A DNA stretch of 64,000 nt from JBCCGR01 sp039029195 (lineage in GTDB: Bacteria > Pseudomonadota > Alphaproteobacteria > Rhizobiales > Rhizobiaceae): contig JBCCGR010000019.1 of assembly GCA_039029195.1 (NCBI GenBank), positions 14,475 through 78,474 of the forward strand. The letters run 5' to 3'. Position 1 is the stretch's first letter; the number at the start of each line of letters is the position of its first letter. A program made the translations under genes and the position numbers. Below the pieces are notes generated by a model. That model searched no databases, had not been told where the DNA came from, and worked only from the letters and a program-made list of their open reading frames with translations. Positions 9,630 to 19,099 of this stretch are shown piece after piece.

Positions 9630-9828
9630 ACGCAAAACTCACTCGCCGGTTGGCCGGATTTTCGCGCAGGATCATTAAAATTTGGATCAAATTGATGGTT
9701 AACAGGAAACCAATGCTTCACCATCTTGAGTTCGCTCGTTGCTTGGGCAATTCTGCTGACGGGCAGGATCAAACAATACAACCCAGCTCGGAATATCATC
9801 CGATCCTGGGCAAGTCGGGAGAGGACAA

Positions 9829-10245
9829 ATGGAATTTTCAGGGGTGAACTATATCGCTATTCTGGTGTCGGCTGTTGCAGCGATGGCCATAGGTGCCGCT
9901 TGGTATTCAACGCTCGCCAAGCAATGGGTGGCCGCTGTCGGGTTTTCGCAGGAACAGATTGATGAAGTCGAGAATGGCGGCAATCCTATCATCTACGTCT
10001 TTGCCGCGCTCAGCCATCTGGTGATGGCCTATTTTCTGGCTGGCGTCATTGGACACCTTGGGCAGGTGACAATCTCGGGCGGGCTGACCACTGCCTTCTT
10101 CCTATGGCTTGGATTTGTTGTCACAACCATGATTGTCAATCATCGCTTTCAAATGAAACCATGGTCGCTAACGATCATTGACGCTGGTCACTATTTGGCG
10201 GTTCTTCTCGTGCAGGGTGCGATCATCGGCTGGTTCGGCGTGTAA
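9829..10245 (+). CDS. DUF1761 family membrane protein
   Basis: A 138-residue protein with four predicted membrane helices. It starts MEFSGVNYIAILVSAVAAM and has GAAWYSTLAKQW and a C-terminal LIDAGH-like stretch (IIDAGHYLAVLLVQGAI), typical of DUF1761. Function is unknown for the family. It stands alone, 158 bases before acs and 199 bases after the divergent lipoprotein gene; a GGAGAGGACAA stretch serves as the ribosome site. Confidence 0.85.
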   Translation: MEFSGVNYIAILVSAVAAMAIGAAWYSTLAKQWVAAVGFSQEQIDEVENGGNPIIYVFAALSHLVMAYFLAGVIGHLGQVTISGGLTTAFFLWLGFVVTTMIVNHRFQMKPWSLTIIDAGHYLAVLLVQGAIIGWFGV

Positions 10246-10403
10246 GCCGGCGACAAAAGTCTGACAACAGCAATCTATCACAACAACCGATGGTTCGGGG
10301 CGACCCCTGCGCAAGTCGAATGGACGGCTGCTCGTCAACCCTGTTATCAGGCTCGTGATTTGAGTAGGACCAGTGTCGCCATTTATGGTGGAAGGAGGCA
10401 AAA

Positions 10404-12362
10404 ATGAGTGATGAAAATCTCTATCCCGTTCCTGAGGAAATCGCAGCCAAAGCGCATATTGACAAAGCCAAGTATGACGAGATGTATCAGGCCAGCGTGT
10501 CTGATCCTGAGGGCTTTTGGGGCGAGCAGGGGCAGCGCCTCGACTGGATGAAGCCTTATTCCATCGTCAAAAACACCACTTACGAATATCCCGATGTTTC
10601 GATCAAGTGGTTTGAAGACGGCATGCTGAACGTTTCTACCAACTGTATTGACCGGCATCTGGCTAGCCGCGGTGATCAGTTTGCGATCATCTGGGAGGGT
10701 GATGATCCGGCAGATGATGCCAAAATCACCTACAAGGAACTACACGGCCATGTATGCCGCCTGGCCAACGCGATGAAAACGCTAGGCGTAAAAAAAGGCG
10801 ACCGGGTCACCATCTATATGCCCATGATTCCGGAAGCGGCTTACGCAATGCTTGCCAGCGCACGCATTGGTGCCGTTCACTCCATCGTATTCGGCGGTTT
10901 TTCCCCGGACGCTCTTGCTGGACGGATTGAAGACTGTGAATCCAATTTTATCATCACCGCCGATGAAGGCCTGCGCGGTGGACGATCCGTACCGCTGAAA
11001 GCCAACACCGACGCGGCAATCGATATCGCGGCAAAGAACGGCGCCACCGTGAATAACGTTCTCGTGGTCAAGCGCACGGGCGGCGATGTGGCCTGGGATG
11101 ATAGCCGCGATGTCTGGTATCACGAGGCTGTCGATGCAGCTTCTGATGATTGTCCGCCAGAAGAAATGAACGCGGAAGATCCGCTGTTCATTCTCTACAC
11201 TTCGGGTTCAACCGGCAAGCCAAAGGGCGTGCTGCATACAACGGGCGGTTATCTTGTTTGGGCAGCCATGACCCACGAATTTGTCTTCGACTATCACGAA
11301 GGTGATATCTACTGGTGCACCGCCGATGTGGGTTGGGTGACCGGTCACTCATACATCGTCTATGGACCGCTTGCGAACGCCGCAACCACGCTCATGTTCG
11401 AAGGTGTGCCGAACTACCCCACGAATGCTCGCTTCTGGGAAGTGTGCGACAAGCATCAGGTGAACACATTTTACACCGCGCCAACCGCCATTCGCGCGCT
11501 GATGCAGGCTGGTGATGAACCGGTGAAGTCCACTTCACGATCTTCTTTGCGACTTCTTGGTACAGTGGGTGAGCCCATCAATCCAGAAGCCTGGGAATGG
11601 TACTATCATGTTGTGGGCGAAGGCCGATCTCCCATCGTCGACACATGGTGGCAGACTGAAACCGGTGGCCATATGATCACGCCTTTGCCGGGCGCGACCG
11701 CTCTGAAACCGGGTTCGGCAACGTTGCCGTTCTTCGGTGTTCAGCCACAGATTGTCGACAATGACGGCAATCCGCTTGAAGGCGCGACCGAAGGCAATCT
11801 GTGTATTGTCGATTCATGGCCAGGCCAGATGCGCACCGTTTATGGTGACCATGAGCGGTTCGTACAGACCTACTTCTCGACGTACAAAGGCAAGTACTTT
11901 ACCGGGGACGGCTGTCGCCGTGATGAAGACGGCTACTATTGGATCACCGGTCGGGTGGATGATGTCATCAACATTTCCGGTCACCGCATGGGAACAGCCG
12001 AGGTGGAATCTGCGCTGGTGGCCCATAACACCGTGTCGGAAGCTGCAGTAGTTGGCTATCCGCACGACATCAAAGGGCAAGGCATTTACTGCTACGTCAC
12101 TCTGATGGCGGGTGTCGTCGGCGACGATGATCTTCGTAAGGAACTGGTGAAACAGGTTCGCTCCGAAATCGGGCCTATCGCGTCTCCCGATAAAATCCAG
12201 TTTGCACCTGGCCTGCCGAAGACCCGTTCAGGCAAAATCATGCGCCGTATTTTGCGCAAGATCGCCGAAGACGACTTCGGTGCCCTCGGAGACACATCCA
12301 CGCTTGCTGATCCAGCGGTGGTCGATGATCTCATCGAAAACCGTCAGAACAAAAAGGGCTAA
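10404..12362 (+). CDS. acs: Acetyl-CoA synthetase
   Basis: The 652-residue protein activates acetate to acetyl-CoA through acetyl-AMP. It shows the AMP-binding P-loop-like motif YTSGSTGKPKGVLH, the DTWWQTETGG core motif, TGDGCRRDEDGYYWITGR, and the C-terminal PKTRSGKIMRRILRKI, whose first conserved Lys is the residue acetylated by Pat/AcuA-type regulators in this family. Length is standard. An AAGGAGG ribosome site lies 6 bases upstream of the ATG. Together with malate synthase and the PHB genes in this window it supports growth on, and storage of, C2 units. Confidence 0.98.
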   Translation: MSDENLYPVPEEIAAKAHIDKAKYDEMYQASVSDPEGFWGEQGQRLDWMKPYSIVKNTTYEYPDVSIKWFEDGMLNVSTNCIDRHLASRGDQFAIIWEGDDPADDAKITYKELHGHVCRLANAMKTLGVKKGDRVTIYMPMIPEAAYAMLASARIGAVHSIVFGGFSPDALAGRIEDCESNFIITADEGLRGGRSVPLKANTDAAIDIAAKNGATVNNVLVVKRTGGDVAWDDSRDVWYHEAVDAASDDCPPEEMNAEDPLFILYTSGSTGKPKGVLHTTGGYLVWAAMTHEFVFDYHEGDIYWCTADVGWVTGHSYIVYGPLANAATTLMFEGVPNYPTNARFWEVCDKHQVNTFYTAPTAIRALMQAGDEPVKSTSRSSLRLLGTVGEPINPEAWEWYYHVVGEGRSPIVDTWWQTETGGHMITPLPGATALKPGSATLPFFGVQPQIVDNDGNPLEGATEGNLCIVDSWPGQMRTVYGDHERFVQTYFSTYKGKYFTGDGCRRDEDGYYWITGRVDDVINISGHRMGTAEVESALVAHNTVSEAAVVGYPHDIKGQGIYCYVTLMAGVVGDDDLRKELVKQVRSEIGPIASPDKIQFAPGLPKTRSGKIMRRILRKIAEDDFGALGDTSTLADPAVVDDLIENRQNKKG

Positions 12363-12413
12363 TCCCTCCGAACAGATCCGAGAGCCCGATTGCGGGGCTG
12401 TCGGGCGCTCGAC

Positions 12414-13469
12414 TTAGCTGAGGCCGAGCATCCGGCGATTGGCCTCTTCATCGGTTCCGCCATCGGCGAAGTCGTCAAAGGCCTTGTCGGTGATGTTGAT
12501 GATGTGATCTCGCACAAATTGTGCGCCTTCGCGTGCGCCATCTTCCGGGTGTTTGATGGCGCATTCCCACTCGACAACGGCCCAGCCATCGAAGTCGTAT
12601 TGCGCGAGTTTCGAAAAGATTGATTTGAAGTCAACCTGACCGTCACCCAGTGAGCGGAAGCGGCCGGCGCGATCAATCCACGATTGAAATCCACCATAGA
12701 CACCCTGCCGACCAGTCGGGTTGAGCTCCGCGTCCTTCACATGGAACATGCGGATGCGCTCGTGATAAATGTCGATGTTCTGGAGGTAGTCGAGCGCCTG
12801 AAGCACATAGTGCGACGGGTCATAGAGCATGTTGCAGCGGGTATGATTGTCTACCCGCTCCAGAAACATCTCAAAGCTGATCCCGTCATGAAGATCTTCG
12901 CCGGGATGTATCTCATAACAAAGATCAACCCCGTTCTCCTCAGCATGATCAAGCAGCGGTCGCCAGCGTTTTGCCAATTCGTCGAACGCCTGCTCAACAA
13001 GACCCGCCGGTCGTTGCGGCCATGGATAGAGATAAGGCCAGGCCAGAGCGCCGGAGAATGTGGCCAGTTCACCAATCCCCATATTGCGCGACGCCGAGAT
13101 GGCCTTTCTCACTTGATCGACAGCCCACGCCTGACGGGCTGATGGATTGCCACGCACGTTTTCAGCCGCAAAACCATCAAAGGCCGCATCATAAGCAGGA
13201 TGAACTGCAACAAGTTGGCCCTGCAGATGGGTCGACAGCTCGGTTACCGTTATGCCGTTTTCCTGCGCAACACCTTTGAATTCATCGCAATAGTCCTTGG
13301 ACTGGGCCGCCTGCTCCAGATCAAATAACCCGCTTTCCCAGCTTGGCACCTGAACGCCGATGTAGCCGCAATCGGCTACCCACCGGGTGATGCCTTCCCA
13401 GGTGTTGAATGGAGCATCCGCACCCGCAAACTGCGCCAGAAAGAGGGCAGGTCCCTTGATTGTCTTCAT
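12414..13469 (-). CDS. Sugar phosphate isomerase/epimerase-like TIM-barrel protein
   Basis: A 351-residue protein of the xylose isomerase-like TIM-barrel superfamily (COG1082). Metal-ligand-like positions are seen in CYEIHPGEDLHDG, NMLYDPSHYVLQ, FHVKDAEL and AVVEWECAI, so a divalent-metal isomerase or epimerase is likely. It is the last gene of the minus-strand sugar operon, 43 bases after the GH43 gene. Its longer length and different sequence distinguish it from the second TIM-barrel gene at 16292. It probably converts the sugar, or an oxidised form of it, released by the operon's glycosidase; the substrate is not readable. Confidence 0.86.
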   Translation of the reverse strand: MKTIKGPALFLAQFAGADAPFNTWEGITRWVADCGYIGVQVPSWESGLFDLEQAAQSKDYCDEFKGVAQENGITVTELSTHLQGQLVAVHPAYDAAFDGFAAENVRGNPSARQAWAVDQVRKAISASRNMGIGELATFSGALAWPYLYPWPQRPAGLVEQAFDELAKRWRPLLDHAEENGVDLCYEIHPGEDLHDGISFEMFLERVDNHTRCNMLYDPSHYVLQALDYLQNIDIYHERIRMFHVKDAELNPTGRQGVYGGFQSWIDRAGRFRSLGDGQVDFKSIFSKLAQYDFDGWAVVEWECAIKHPEDGAREGAQFVRDHIINITDKAFDDFADGGTDEEANRRMLGLS

Positions 13470-13512
13470 GATGAACGCAACTCCGGTTGAGGATCAGGAC
13501 GAGACATTGCCA

Positions 13513-15123
13513 TCAGTCCAGACCGAGATAGTGAAAGTGATGAAAATCGGCCTGACGGGCAGCGCCGCTGGTGTCAAAAGCAATCATGCCTACAAACGCG
13601 CCTGTGAAGGATGCATGTTCACCGCGCCCGCCTTCGTCTGATATGACGCTGGCGTCTAGCATGGGTCCAACGTCAACCCATTGCTCTTGGTTTGTCGTTC
13701 GATATTGAAATTGCAGCGAAGCACCATCGATGTTCATGGCCAGATCAATGCTTCCAGTGTCCGGAAGCGGGATGTCAGTGTCCATCGGGAATGAAAGCTG
13801 GTTTTCCGGCCAGTCTCCCGGGCAACTCAGGATCGTCAGTGACCGTCCCATTTCCTCGTGCCAGGTGATGCCAACAAGATGGAATTTGTGGCGGTTGTAG
13901 TAGTGCGTCAGACCCGCGAGCTGTTGGAAGTTCTCCGGATCGAATGAGACATTTGTTTCGATCCGCAGTTTGAAATGTTCCTGTCGTCGCGCGACTATCG
14001 TTTGTTCGAACCAAGAGCCCACCGACTCTCTTCCGGTCAGTCTCAAAGCCTTGCCGGTCAGTTCAAAAAGTCGCTCAGGTTTTGGCGTGCGAAGCCACTG
14101 AAACTCAATCGGTAAGGTGTCCGTGTCGAAGATCGTCACTGCGCTCGTATTGTCGATTGAGTTTTCGACTGATTGTGGTGGCTCCACCTCCACGGATGGA
14201 ACCACTCCGCCGTTTTGAAGATAAAGCCAATCGTCATCGCGCCAGACGCATTTTTGAATTGCGGTTTCCCGACCCAGCGGAGAACGCTTCGTGTCGGGAA
14301 CGGGACGTGAGCACAGGTGCGTGTGATAGGTCTGACCGTCCGGGGTTTCGACAATCTGGCCATGTCCGGATCGCTGCAACACCGCGTTTGGTGCATCCTT
14401 GGATGTCAGCACATGAGTGTTGGGATGAAGCTCGTATGGGCCGCGCAGCGATCGGGATCGCATCATGGTTACGGCATGCTGATATCCGGTGCCGCCTTCA
14501 GCGACCGTGAGATAGTACCATCCGTTTCTCTTGAAAAGATGCGGTGCTTCGGTCAGGCCGTGGGGACTTCCCGGTGTGATGTTTTCGATTGGTCCGAAGC
14601 ACTTCCTGGACATCGGGTCCAGCTCCTGCAGTAATATTCCTGCAAATGCCGGATGTTTCGGATTGCCGCCCACAGAGTCGCTTCGATGGTTCCAGACCAT
14701 GTTCACGAACCACTTTCGACCATTGTCGTCGTGAAACAAGGAAGGGTCGAAGCCGGATGAGTTGATATAGCATGGTTCAGACCAGTCGCCCTCAATGGCC
14801 GGTGAGGTGACAATATAGTTGTGCGCGTCTTTGAAATTGCCATCAAGGCGTTTGACGTCGGTGTAGACCAGCCAGAACAACCCGTCTGCATAGGACAAAC
14901 ACGGGGCCCAGACGCCGCAGGAGTCGGGATTGCCACGCATATCAAGCTGGGATGCCCGCTCCAACGGTCTGCGCACAAGCTTCCAGTTCACGAGATCGCG
15001 CGAATGATGAATCTGAACGCCGGGGTACCACTCAAACGTCGATGTGGCGATGTAGTAATCTTCCCCCACCCGGCAGATCGATGGATCCGGATTGAAACCA
15101 GGCAGGATGGGATTTTGGATCAT
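13513..15123 (-). CDS. Glycoside hydrolase family 43 (beta-xylosidase/arabinofuranosidase-like)
   Basis: An inverting glycosidase of about 536 residues. The N-terminus NPILPGFNPDPSICRVG holds the GH43 catalytic base Asp, GFDPSLFHDDNG the second conserved Asp, and SPHGLTEAPHLF the catalytic acid Glu. A C-terminal beta-sandwich domain (from about residue 330) resembles those of XynB-type enzymes. I see no signal peptide, so it should act in the cytoplasm on imported oligosaccharides. I prefer the ATG at 15123, preceded by GAGGA, to the in-frame TTG at 15138. It follows the dehydrogenase gene after about 15 bases in the same operon. Confidence 0.93.
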   Translation of the reverse strand: MIQNPILPGFNPDPSICRVGEDYYIATSTFEWYPGVQIHHSRDLVNWKLVRRPLERASQLDMRGNPDSCGVWAPCLSYADGLFWLVYTDVKRLDGNFKDAHNYIVTSPAIEGDWSEPCYINSSGFDPSLFHDDNGRKWFVNMVWNHRSDSVGGNPKHPAFAGILLQELDPMSRKCFGPIENITPGSPHGLTEAPHLFKRNGWYYLTVAEGGTGYQHAVTMMRSRSLRGPYELHPNTHVLTSKDAPNAVLQRSGHGQIVETPDGQTYHTHLCSRPVPDTKRSPLGRETAIQKCVWRDDDWLYLQNGGVVPSVEVEPPQSVENSIDNTSAVTIFDTDTLPIEFQWLRTPKPERLFELTGKALRLTGRESVGSWFEQTIVARRQEHFKLRIETNVSFDPENFQQLAGLTHYYNRHKFHLVGITWHEEMGRSLTILSCPGDWPENQLSFPMDTDIPLPDTGSIDLAMNIDGASLQFQYRTTNQEQWVDVGPMLDASVISDEGGRGEHASFTGAFVGMIAFDTSGAARQADFHHFHYLGLD

Positions 15124-15138
15124 TTTAATCCTCGCCAA

Positions 15139-16269
15139 TCAACCCGCCAGAAGGTCTGTGGCATCGCTGGTGGAAAGAGCCGCCGGTCTTTCGCAGGTGG
15201 TTGTTAGGTCGATAAATTCGCCGGTTTCACCGGATGCGAGGATTGAGGTCATGACATCGATGGCATGCAGCGCAAGATCGAGGCTGCATCGATGCGCGCC
15301 GCCTTCGACGATGCCGCGCGCCATGTCCGCGAGGCCAGAGGCGCGATAGTTGGCCATGGCCCCGTTTGAGTGTTCCTGATTGGGAACAGAAAACGGATGA
15401 GCAAAGTCGCCAAGTTCAGCAGCGCTGTCCTTATCGGTGATGCGGACTTCGCCACCAAAGAAATTGGGATCGGGCACAAACATCGTACCGACCTCGCCAT
15501 AGAGTTCCATATTGTGATGACCATGGCTCCACACATCCCAACTCCCGCCGAGCGTTACGATGGCGCCGGAATGGAATTCCAGAACGGCATGGATTGTTGT
15601 CGGTGTTTCGACAGTGATTTTTTCTCCGGCTCGGGGTTGTGATCCGATGGTTCGGGTTGGGGATGGCGTGGACGCCATCGCACCAACCCGCTTCACCGGC
15701 CCGATGAGTTGAACGAGATTGGTGACATAGTATGGACCCACATCGAGAATTGGTCCCGCACCGGGCTTGAAGAAGAAGTCGGGGTTTGGATGCCAGCTTT
15801 CCATGCCGTGGCTCATCACATGGGCGGTACCGCTGGTGATGCGTCCAAGTTTTCCGCTGTCGATGATTTCGCGCGCCTGCTGATGAGCCCCGCCCAGAAA
15901 CGTGTCCGGAGCTGATCCAACCCGCAACCCATTTGCTTGTGCAATGGTTTTGAGTTCCAATCCCTCGTCGAGTGAAAGCACAAACGGTTTTTCCGAATAA
16001 ACGTGTTTCCCACTCTGGAGGCACTGCTTCGAGACTTCAAAGTGGGCGGCTGGGATCGTTAGATTGACAATGATGTCGACATCATCATCGGCCATCAGAT
16101 CGTCGATCGATAATGCGCGCAAATCAAACTCAGTCGCACGCGCATCGGCGGCACTTTGATCAATGTCAGCACAAGCCCTTATGTCGATGTGTCGGAACAA
16201 GGGGCCGAGTTCCATGTAGGCTTTCGAGATGTTGCCGCATCCGATGATGCCGACGCCGAGTTTGCTCAC
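15139..16269 (-). CDS. Gfo/Idh/MocA family oxidoreductase
   Basis: A 376-residue NAD(P)-dependent sugar dehydrogenase-type protein. The Rossmann motif GVGIIGCGNISKAY lies at the N-terminus, followed by YSEKPFVLS, the EKP motif that contributes the conserved Lys, and GPILDVGPYYVTNLV near the middle. The family oxidises sugars, inositols or their derivatives. It lies between a TIM-barrel isomerase and the GH43 gene, as expected if the sugar is oxidised and isomerised after hydrolysis. The cofactor and substrate are not determined by sequence. Confidence 0.92.
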   Translation of the reverse strand: MSKLGVGIIGCGNISKAYMELGPLFRHIDIRACADIDQSAADARATEFDLRALSIDDLMADDDVDIIVNLTIPAAHFEVSKQCLQSGKHVYSEKPFVLSLDEGLELKTIAQANGLRVGSAPDTFLGGAHQQAREIIDSGKLGRITSGTAHVMSHGMESWHPNPDFFFKPGAGPILDVGPYYVTNLVQLIGPVKRVGAMASTPSPTRTIGSQPRAGEKITVETPTTIHAVLEFHSGAIVTLGGSWDVWSHGHHNMELYGEVGTMFVPDPNFFGGEVRITDKDSAAELGDFAHPFSVPNQEHSNGAMANYRASGLADMARGIVEGGAHRCSLDLALHAIDVMTSILASGETGEFIDLTTTCERPAALSTSDATDLLAG

Positions 16270-16291
16270 GGTCTATCCTCTGGCTTTACGT

Positions 16292-17038
16292 CTAAATCTG
16301 ATTGGTGGTCGCGATGGATCGCTTGGCAAAGCGAGCATGATCGTTGGGCTTGTCATGCTCCATTACGAACCATTTGCACGCCGTGTTTCGCGCCGCATTG
16401 AGCAGGGTTGGCCAGCCCATTGTGCCGTGGCCGACATCTGCCCAGCCATCTTCGTCGGCGCATTCGCCAGCCGGGGCGATGTCCTTGATGTGGATTGCGC
16501 TTATGCGATCAGCGTGATCCGACATCCAAGACAGCGGATCGCCACCACCGCGCACGATCCAGGCTATGTCGACCTCCCAGGAAAGATCGGGCCCCCCGGC
16601 CAGTATCTCACCCATAGGTGTGGAACCATCGGACTGGACGCCGAACTCGAAGTCATGGTTGTGCCAGCCGTAGATGAGACCTGCGTCTCGAACCGGCGCA
16701 CCGGCTGCCTGTACACGCTCGCCAAATTCGCGCCAACCAGGACCGTTGTCCGGGCGCAATTCGGGCCCAATGTGTGGGCAATAAATGGCTTCCATGCCCG
16801 TAGTTGATGCGATTTCAAGAACACGATCCGGATCATTTTCGAGCATGTCGAGACCGAAATGTCCGGTGGGCATTGCCAGACCAGCCGCATCAAGGGCCGC
16901 TCTCAATGCCTTGGGGTCGTCGTAAAGACCTCCAAATCCTTCCACTTGCTGATAACCAAGATCGGCCAGCATTGAGAGTGTTTCGGGCAGGGGTGGAAAT
17001 TCGCGGGAGGAATAGAGTTGATAGGAATAGGCTGTCAT
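16292..17038 (-). CDS. Sugar phosphate isomerase/epimerase-like TIM-barrel protein
   Basis: A 248-residue AP endonuclease family 2/xylose isomerase-like TIM-barrel protein. It begins TAYSYQLYSSREFPPLPETLSM (in part) and carries GWHNHDFEF, SWEVDIAWIVRGG and AIHIKDIAP, the positions expected to bind a divalent metal. It is the fifth gene of the sugar operon, 48 bases after the ATPase gene and 22 bases before the dehydrogenase gene. It probably isomerises or epimerises a sugar intermediate. No substrate can be named. Confidence 0.88.
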   Translation of the reverse strand: MTAYSYQLYSSREFPPLPETLSMLADLGYQQVEGFGGLYDDPKALRAALDAAGLAMPTGHFGLDMLENDPDRVLEIASTTGMEAIYCPHIGPELRPDNGPGWREFGERVQAAGAPVRDAGLIYGWHNHDFEFGVQSDGSTPMGEILAGGPDLSWEVDIAWIVRGGGDPLSWMSDHADRISAIHIKDIAPAGECADEDGWADVGHGTMGWPTLLNAARNTACKWFVMEHDKPNDHARFAKRSIATTNQI

Positions 17039-17086
17039 ATCAGGAGGGTCTCCAGGTCAGAGAAATGCAGATTGAGGCGTGCAGCT

Positions 17087-18172
17087 TCAGACGCGCAGTT
17101 CGGTTTTTTGATCGAAAATCGATGCTCGGGCTGGGTCGAATCCAATGTGAATTGCTTCGCCGGTCCGAAGCTGGGTGTGTCCATCAACCCGCAGGCGCAA
17201 ATCCTGGTCGCCGAACTTTCCCCAAATCAGGGTGTCGGAGCCCATGGGTTCGACCACGTCTGTTGTGAGTTCCATCTGAAACGGTTCGTCACTTGCCGCC
17301 TTACCCATTTGAACATGTTCGGGCCGTATGCCGAATGAAACCAATTCAGGTCGGTTTTCTCCCGCAAACTCGTAGCGCGAGAGATCAATTGTGCTTCCTT
17401 CCGCCTCGAACTTTGGAGAGTTGCCGCCTGTCAGTTTTCCTTCCAGAAAATTGATGCTCGGTGAACCGATGAAGCCAGCAACATAGCGATTGACGGGCTT
17501 GTTGTAGATGGTGAACGGGTCCGCCAATTGCTGGATTGCACCATCGCGCATGATTGCAATGCGGTCCGCCAGTGTCATGGCCTCCACCTGATCATGCGTG
17601 ACATAGATCATGGTGTTGTTTTCAAGGTGCTGATGTAGGCGTTTGATTTCGACGCGCAGTTCAGCGCGCAGCTTCGCATCGAGATTGGAAAGCGGCTCAT
17701 CGAACAGGAACACATCTACATCGCGAACCAAGGCACGCCCGATCGCCACGCGCTGGCGCTGCCCGCCGGAAAGCTGTGACGGTTTTCGCTTCAACAAGGG
17801 CTCAATGTGGAGAATGTCAGCGGCGCGCTTGATGCGTTTTGCGATTTCGTCGCGCGGGAGCCCTGCATTCTTCAGACCGAAAGATAGGTTTCCTTCCACA
17901 CTCATCTGCGGATAGAGCGCATAGGACTGGAACACCATTCCAATGCCGCGGTCCTTTGGTTCATTCCAGGTGACGTTTTTATCGTTGATGAAAATCTGAC
18001 CCGCGCTAACATCCAGCAACCCGGCGATACAGTTCAGCAAAGTGGACTTTCCACAGCCAGATGACCCCAGGAGAACCAGAAACTCGCCCTTTTCGATATC
18101 GATATCGAGGTTCTTCAGAACGTGGACTTCGCCAAAGCTGAGATCGAGATTTTTGACAGCAACACTTGCCAT
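17087..18172 (-). CDS. Sugar ABC transporter ATP-binding protein (UgpC/MsmK type)
   Basis: This 361-residue ATPase powers the sugar importer. It has Walker A GSSGCGKST, signature LSGGQRQR, Walker B VFLFDEPLSNLDA, the H-loop YVTHDQVEAMTLAD, and a C-terminal regulatory OB-like domain (from about residue 235, GFIGSPSINFLEG) typical of the MalK/UgpC group. The stop of the permease gene upstream lies 3 bases before this ATG, so the two are co-translated. In this family the same ATPase sometimes serves more than one importer. Confidence 0.95.
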   Translation of the reverse strand: MASVAVKNLDLSFGEVHVLKNLDIDIEKGEFLVLLGSSGCGKSTLLNCIAGLLDVSAGQIFINDKNVTWNEPKDRGIGMVFQSYALYPQMSVEGNLSFGLKNAGLPRDEIAKRIKRAADILHIEPLLKRKPSQLSGGQRQRVAIGRALVRDVDVFLFDEPLSNLDAKLRAELRVEIKRLHQHLENNTMIYVTHDQVEAMTLADRIAIMRDGAIQQLADPFTIYNKPVNRYVAGFIGSPSINFLEGKLTGGNSPKFEAEGSTIDLSRYEFAGENRPELVSFGIRPEHVQMGKAASDEPFQMELTTDVVEPMGSDTLIWGKFGDQDLRLRVDGHTQLRTGEAIHIGFDPARASIFDQKTELRV

Positions 18173-18175
18173 AGA

Positions 18176-19099
18176 TCAGCCTTTCACCGCGCCGGCTGCA
18201 ATGCCACGCACAAACAGTTTTCCGGATACGAAATAGACGACGAGCGGCACCAGGCCGGTTAGTATGGTCGCCGCCATATTCACATTGTATTCCTTCACGC
18301 CCTGCACAGAGTTGACGATGTTGTTCAACTGCACGGTCATCGGATAGACATCGGGCTTGGTGTAGATCACGCCGAAGAGGAAGTCGTTCCAGATGCCGGT
18401 GATCTGAAGGATCATCGCAACTACGAATATCGGCAACGACATGGGAAGCATGATCTTGAAATAGATGCCCCAAAACCCCGCCCCGTCCACGCGGGCGGCC
18501 TTGAACAGCTCTTCCGGGATCGACGTGAAGTAGTTTCGAAACAACAGGGTGAGGATCGGCATGCCGAAGATGGTGTGCACAAGCACAAGCCCTGGTAGCT
18601 TTCCATATAGCCCCAGCTCGCGAAGAATGATCACCAGCGGATAGATCATCACCTGATATGGAATGAAGGCTCCAAAAATCAGGATGGTGAAGAAGATGTC
18701 GGCACCCTTGAACCGCCAGTTGGCGAGGGCGTAGCCGTTCACCGATGCAATTGCGATGGAGAGGATGACCGATGGCACGGTGATCACCACCGAATTCATA
18801 AAGCCACGGCTCAAGCCATCGCAGTTGAGGCCTGTACAGGCTTCTGCCCAGGCCTTGACCCAAGGCTGGAAAGTGATCTCCACGGGCGGGGAAAAGATGT
18901 TGCCCAGCCTGATTTCCGGCATTCCCTTCAGTGACGTCACGATCATCACGTAGAGCGGAAGGGCATAGTAAATGGCGACGATGATCAGCGTGCCATAGAT
19001 GAAAATGTTGCGGCGTGAAAAGCGACGACGCGGGCGCGGACCGCTTGGCCCTTCAAGCACGGTCGATTGATTTGGGGAGGCCATGGTTGTGTCAGACAC
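18176..19099 (-). CDS. Sugar ABC transporter permease (MalG type)
   Basis: A 307-residue inner-membrane permease with six predicted helices. The EAA loop motif is EELFKAARVDGAGFWGIYF (about residues 205-225), which contacts the ATPase. The GTG start at 19099 overlaps the end of the other permease gene by 8 bases and has GGAGG 8 bases upstream; an ATG 15 bases further in is an alternative. The periplasmic loop between helices 1 and 2 (near CTGLNCDGL) is longer than usual and contains two Cys. Confidence 0.94.
   Translation of the reverse strand: MSDTTMASPNQSTVLEGPSGPRPRRRFSRRNIFIYGTLIIVAIYYALPLYVMIVTSLKGMPEIRLGNIFSPPVEITFQPWVKAWAEACTGLNCDGLSRGFMNSVVITVPSVILSIAIASVNGYALANWRFKGADIFFTILIFGAFIPYQVMIYPLVIILRELGLYGKLPGLVLVHTIFGMPILTLLFRNYFTSIPEELFKAARVDGAGFWGIYFKIMLPMSLPIFVVAMILQITGIWNDFLFGVIYTKPDVYPMTVQLNNIVNSVQGVKEYNVNMAATILTGLVPLVVYFVSGKLFVRGIAAGAVKG

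Noticed and set aside
16229..16807. A 192-codon plus-strand frame opposite the TIM-barrel gene at 16292-17038
   Set aside because: Antisense to a well-supported gene and without similarity to any family I know.
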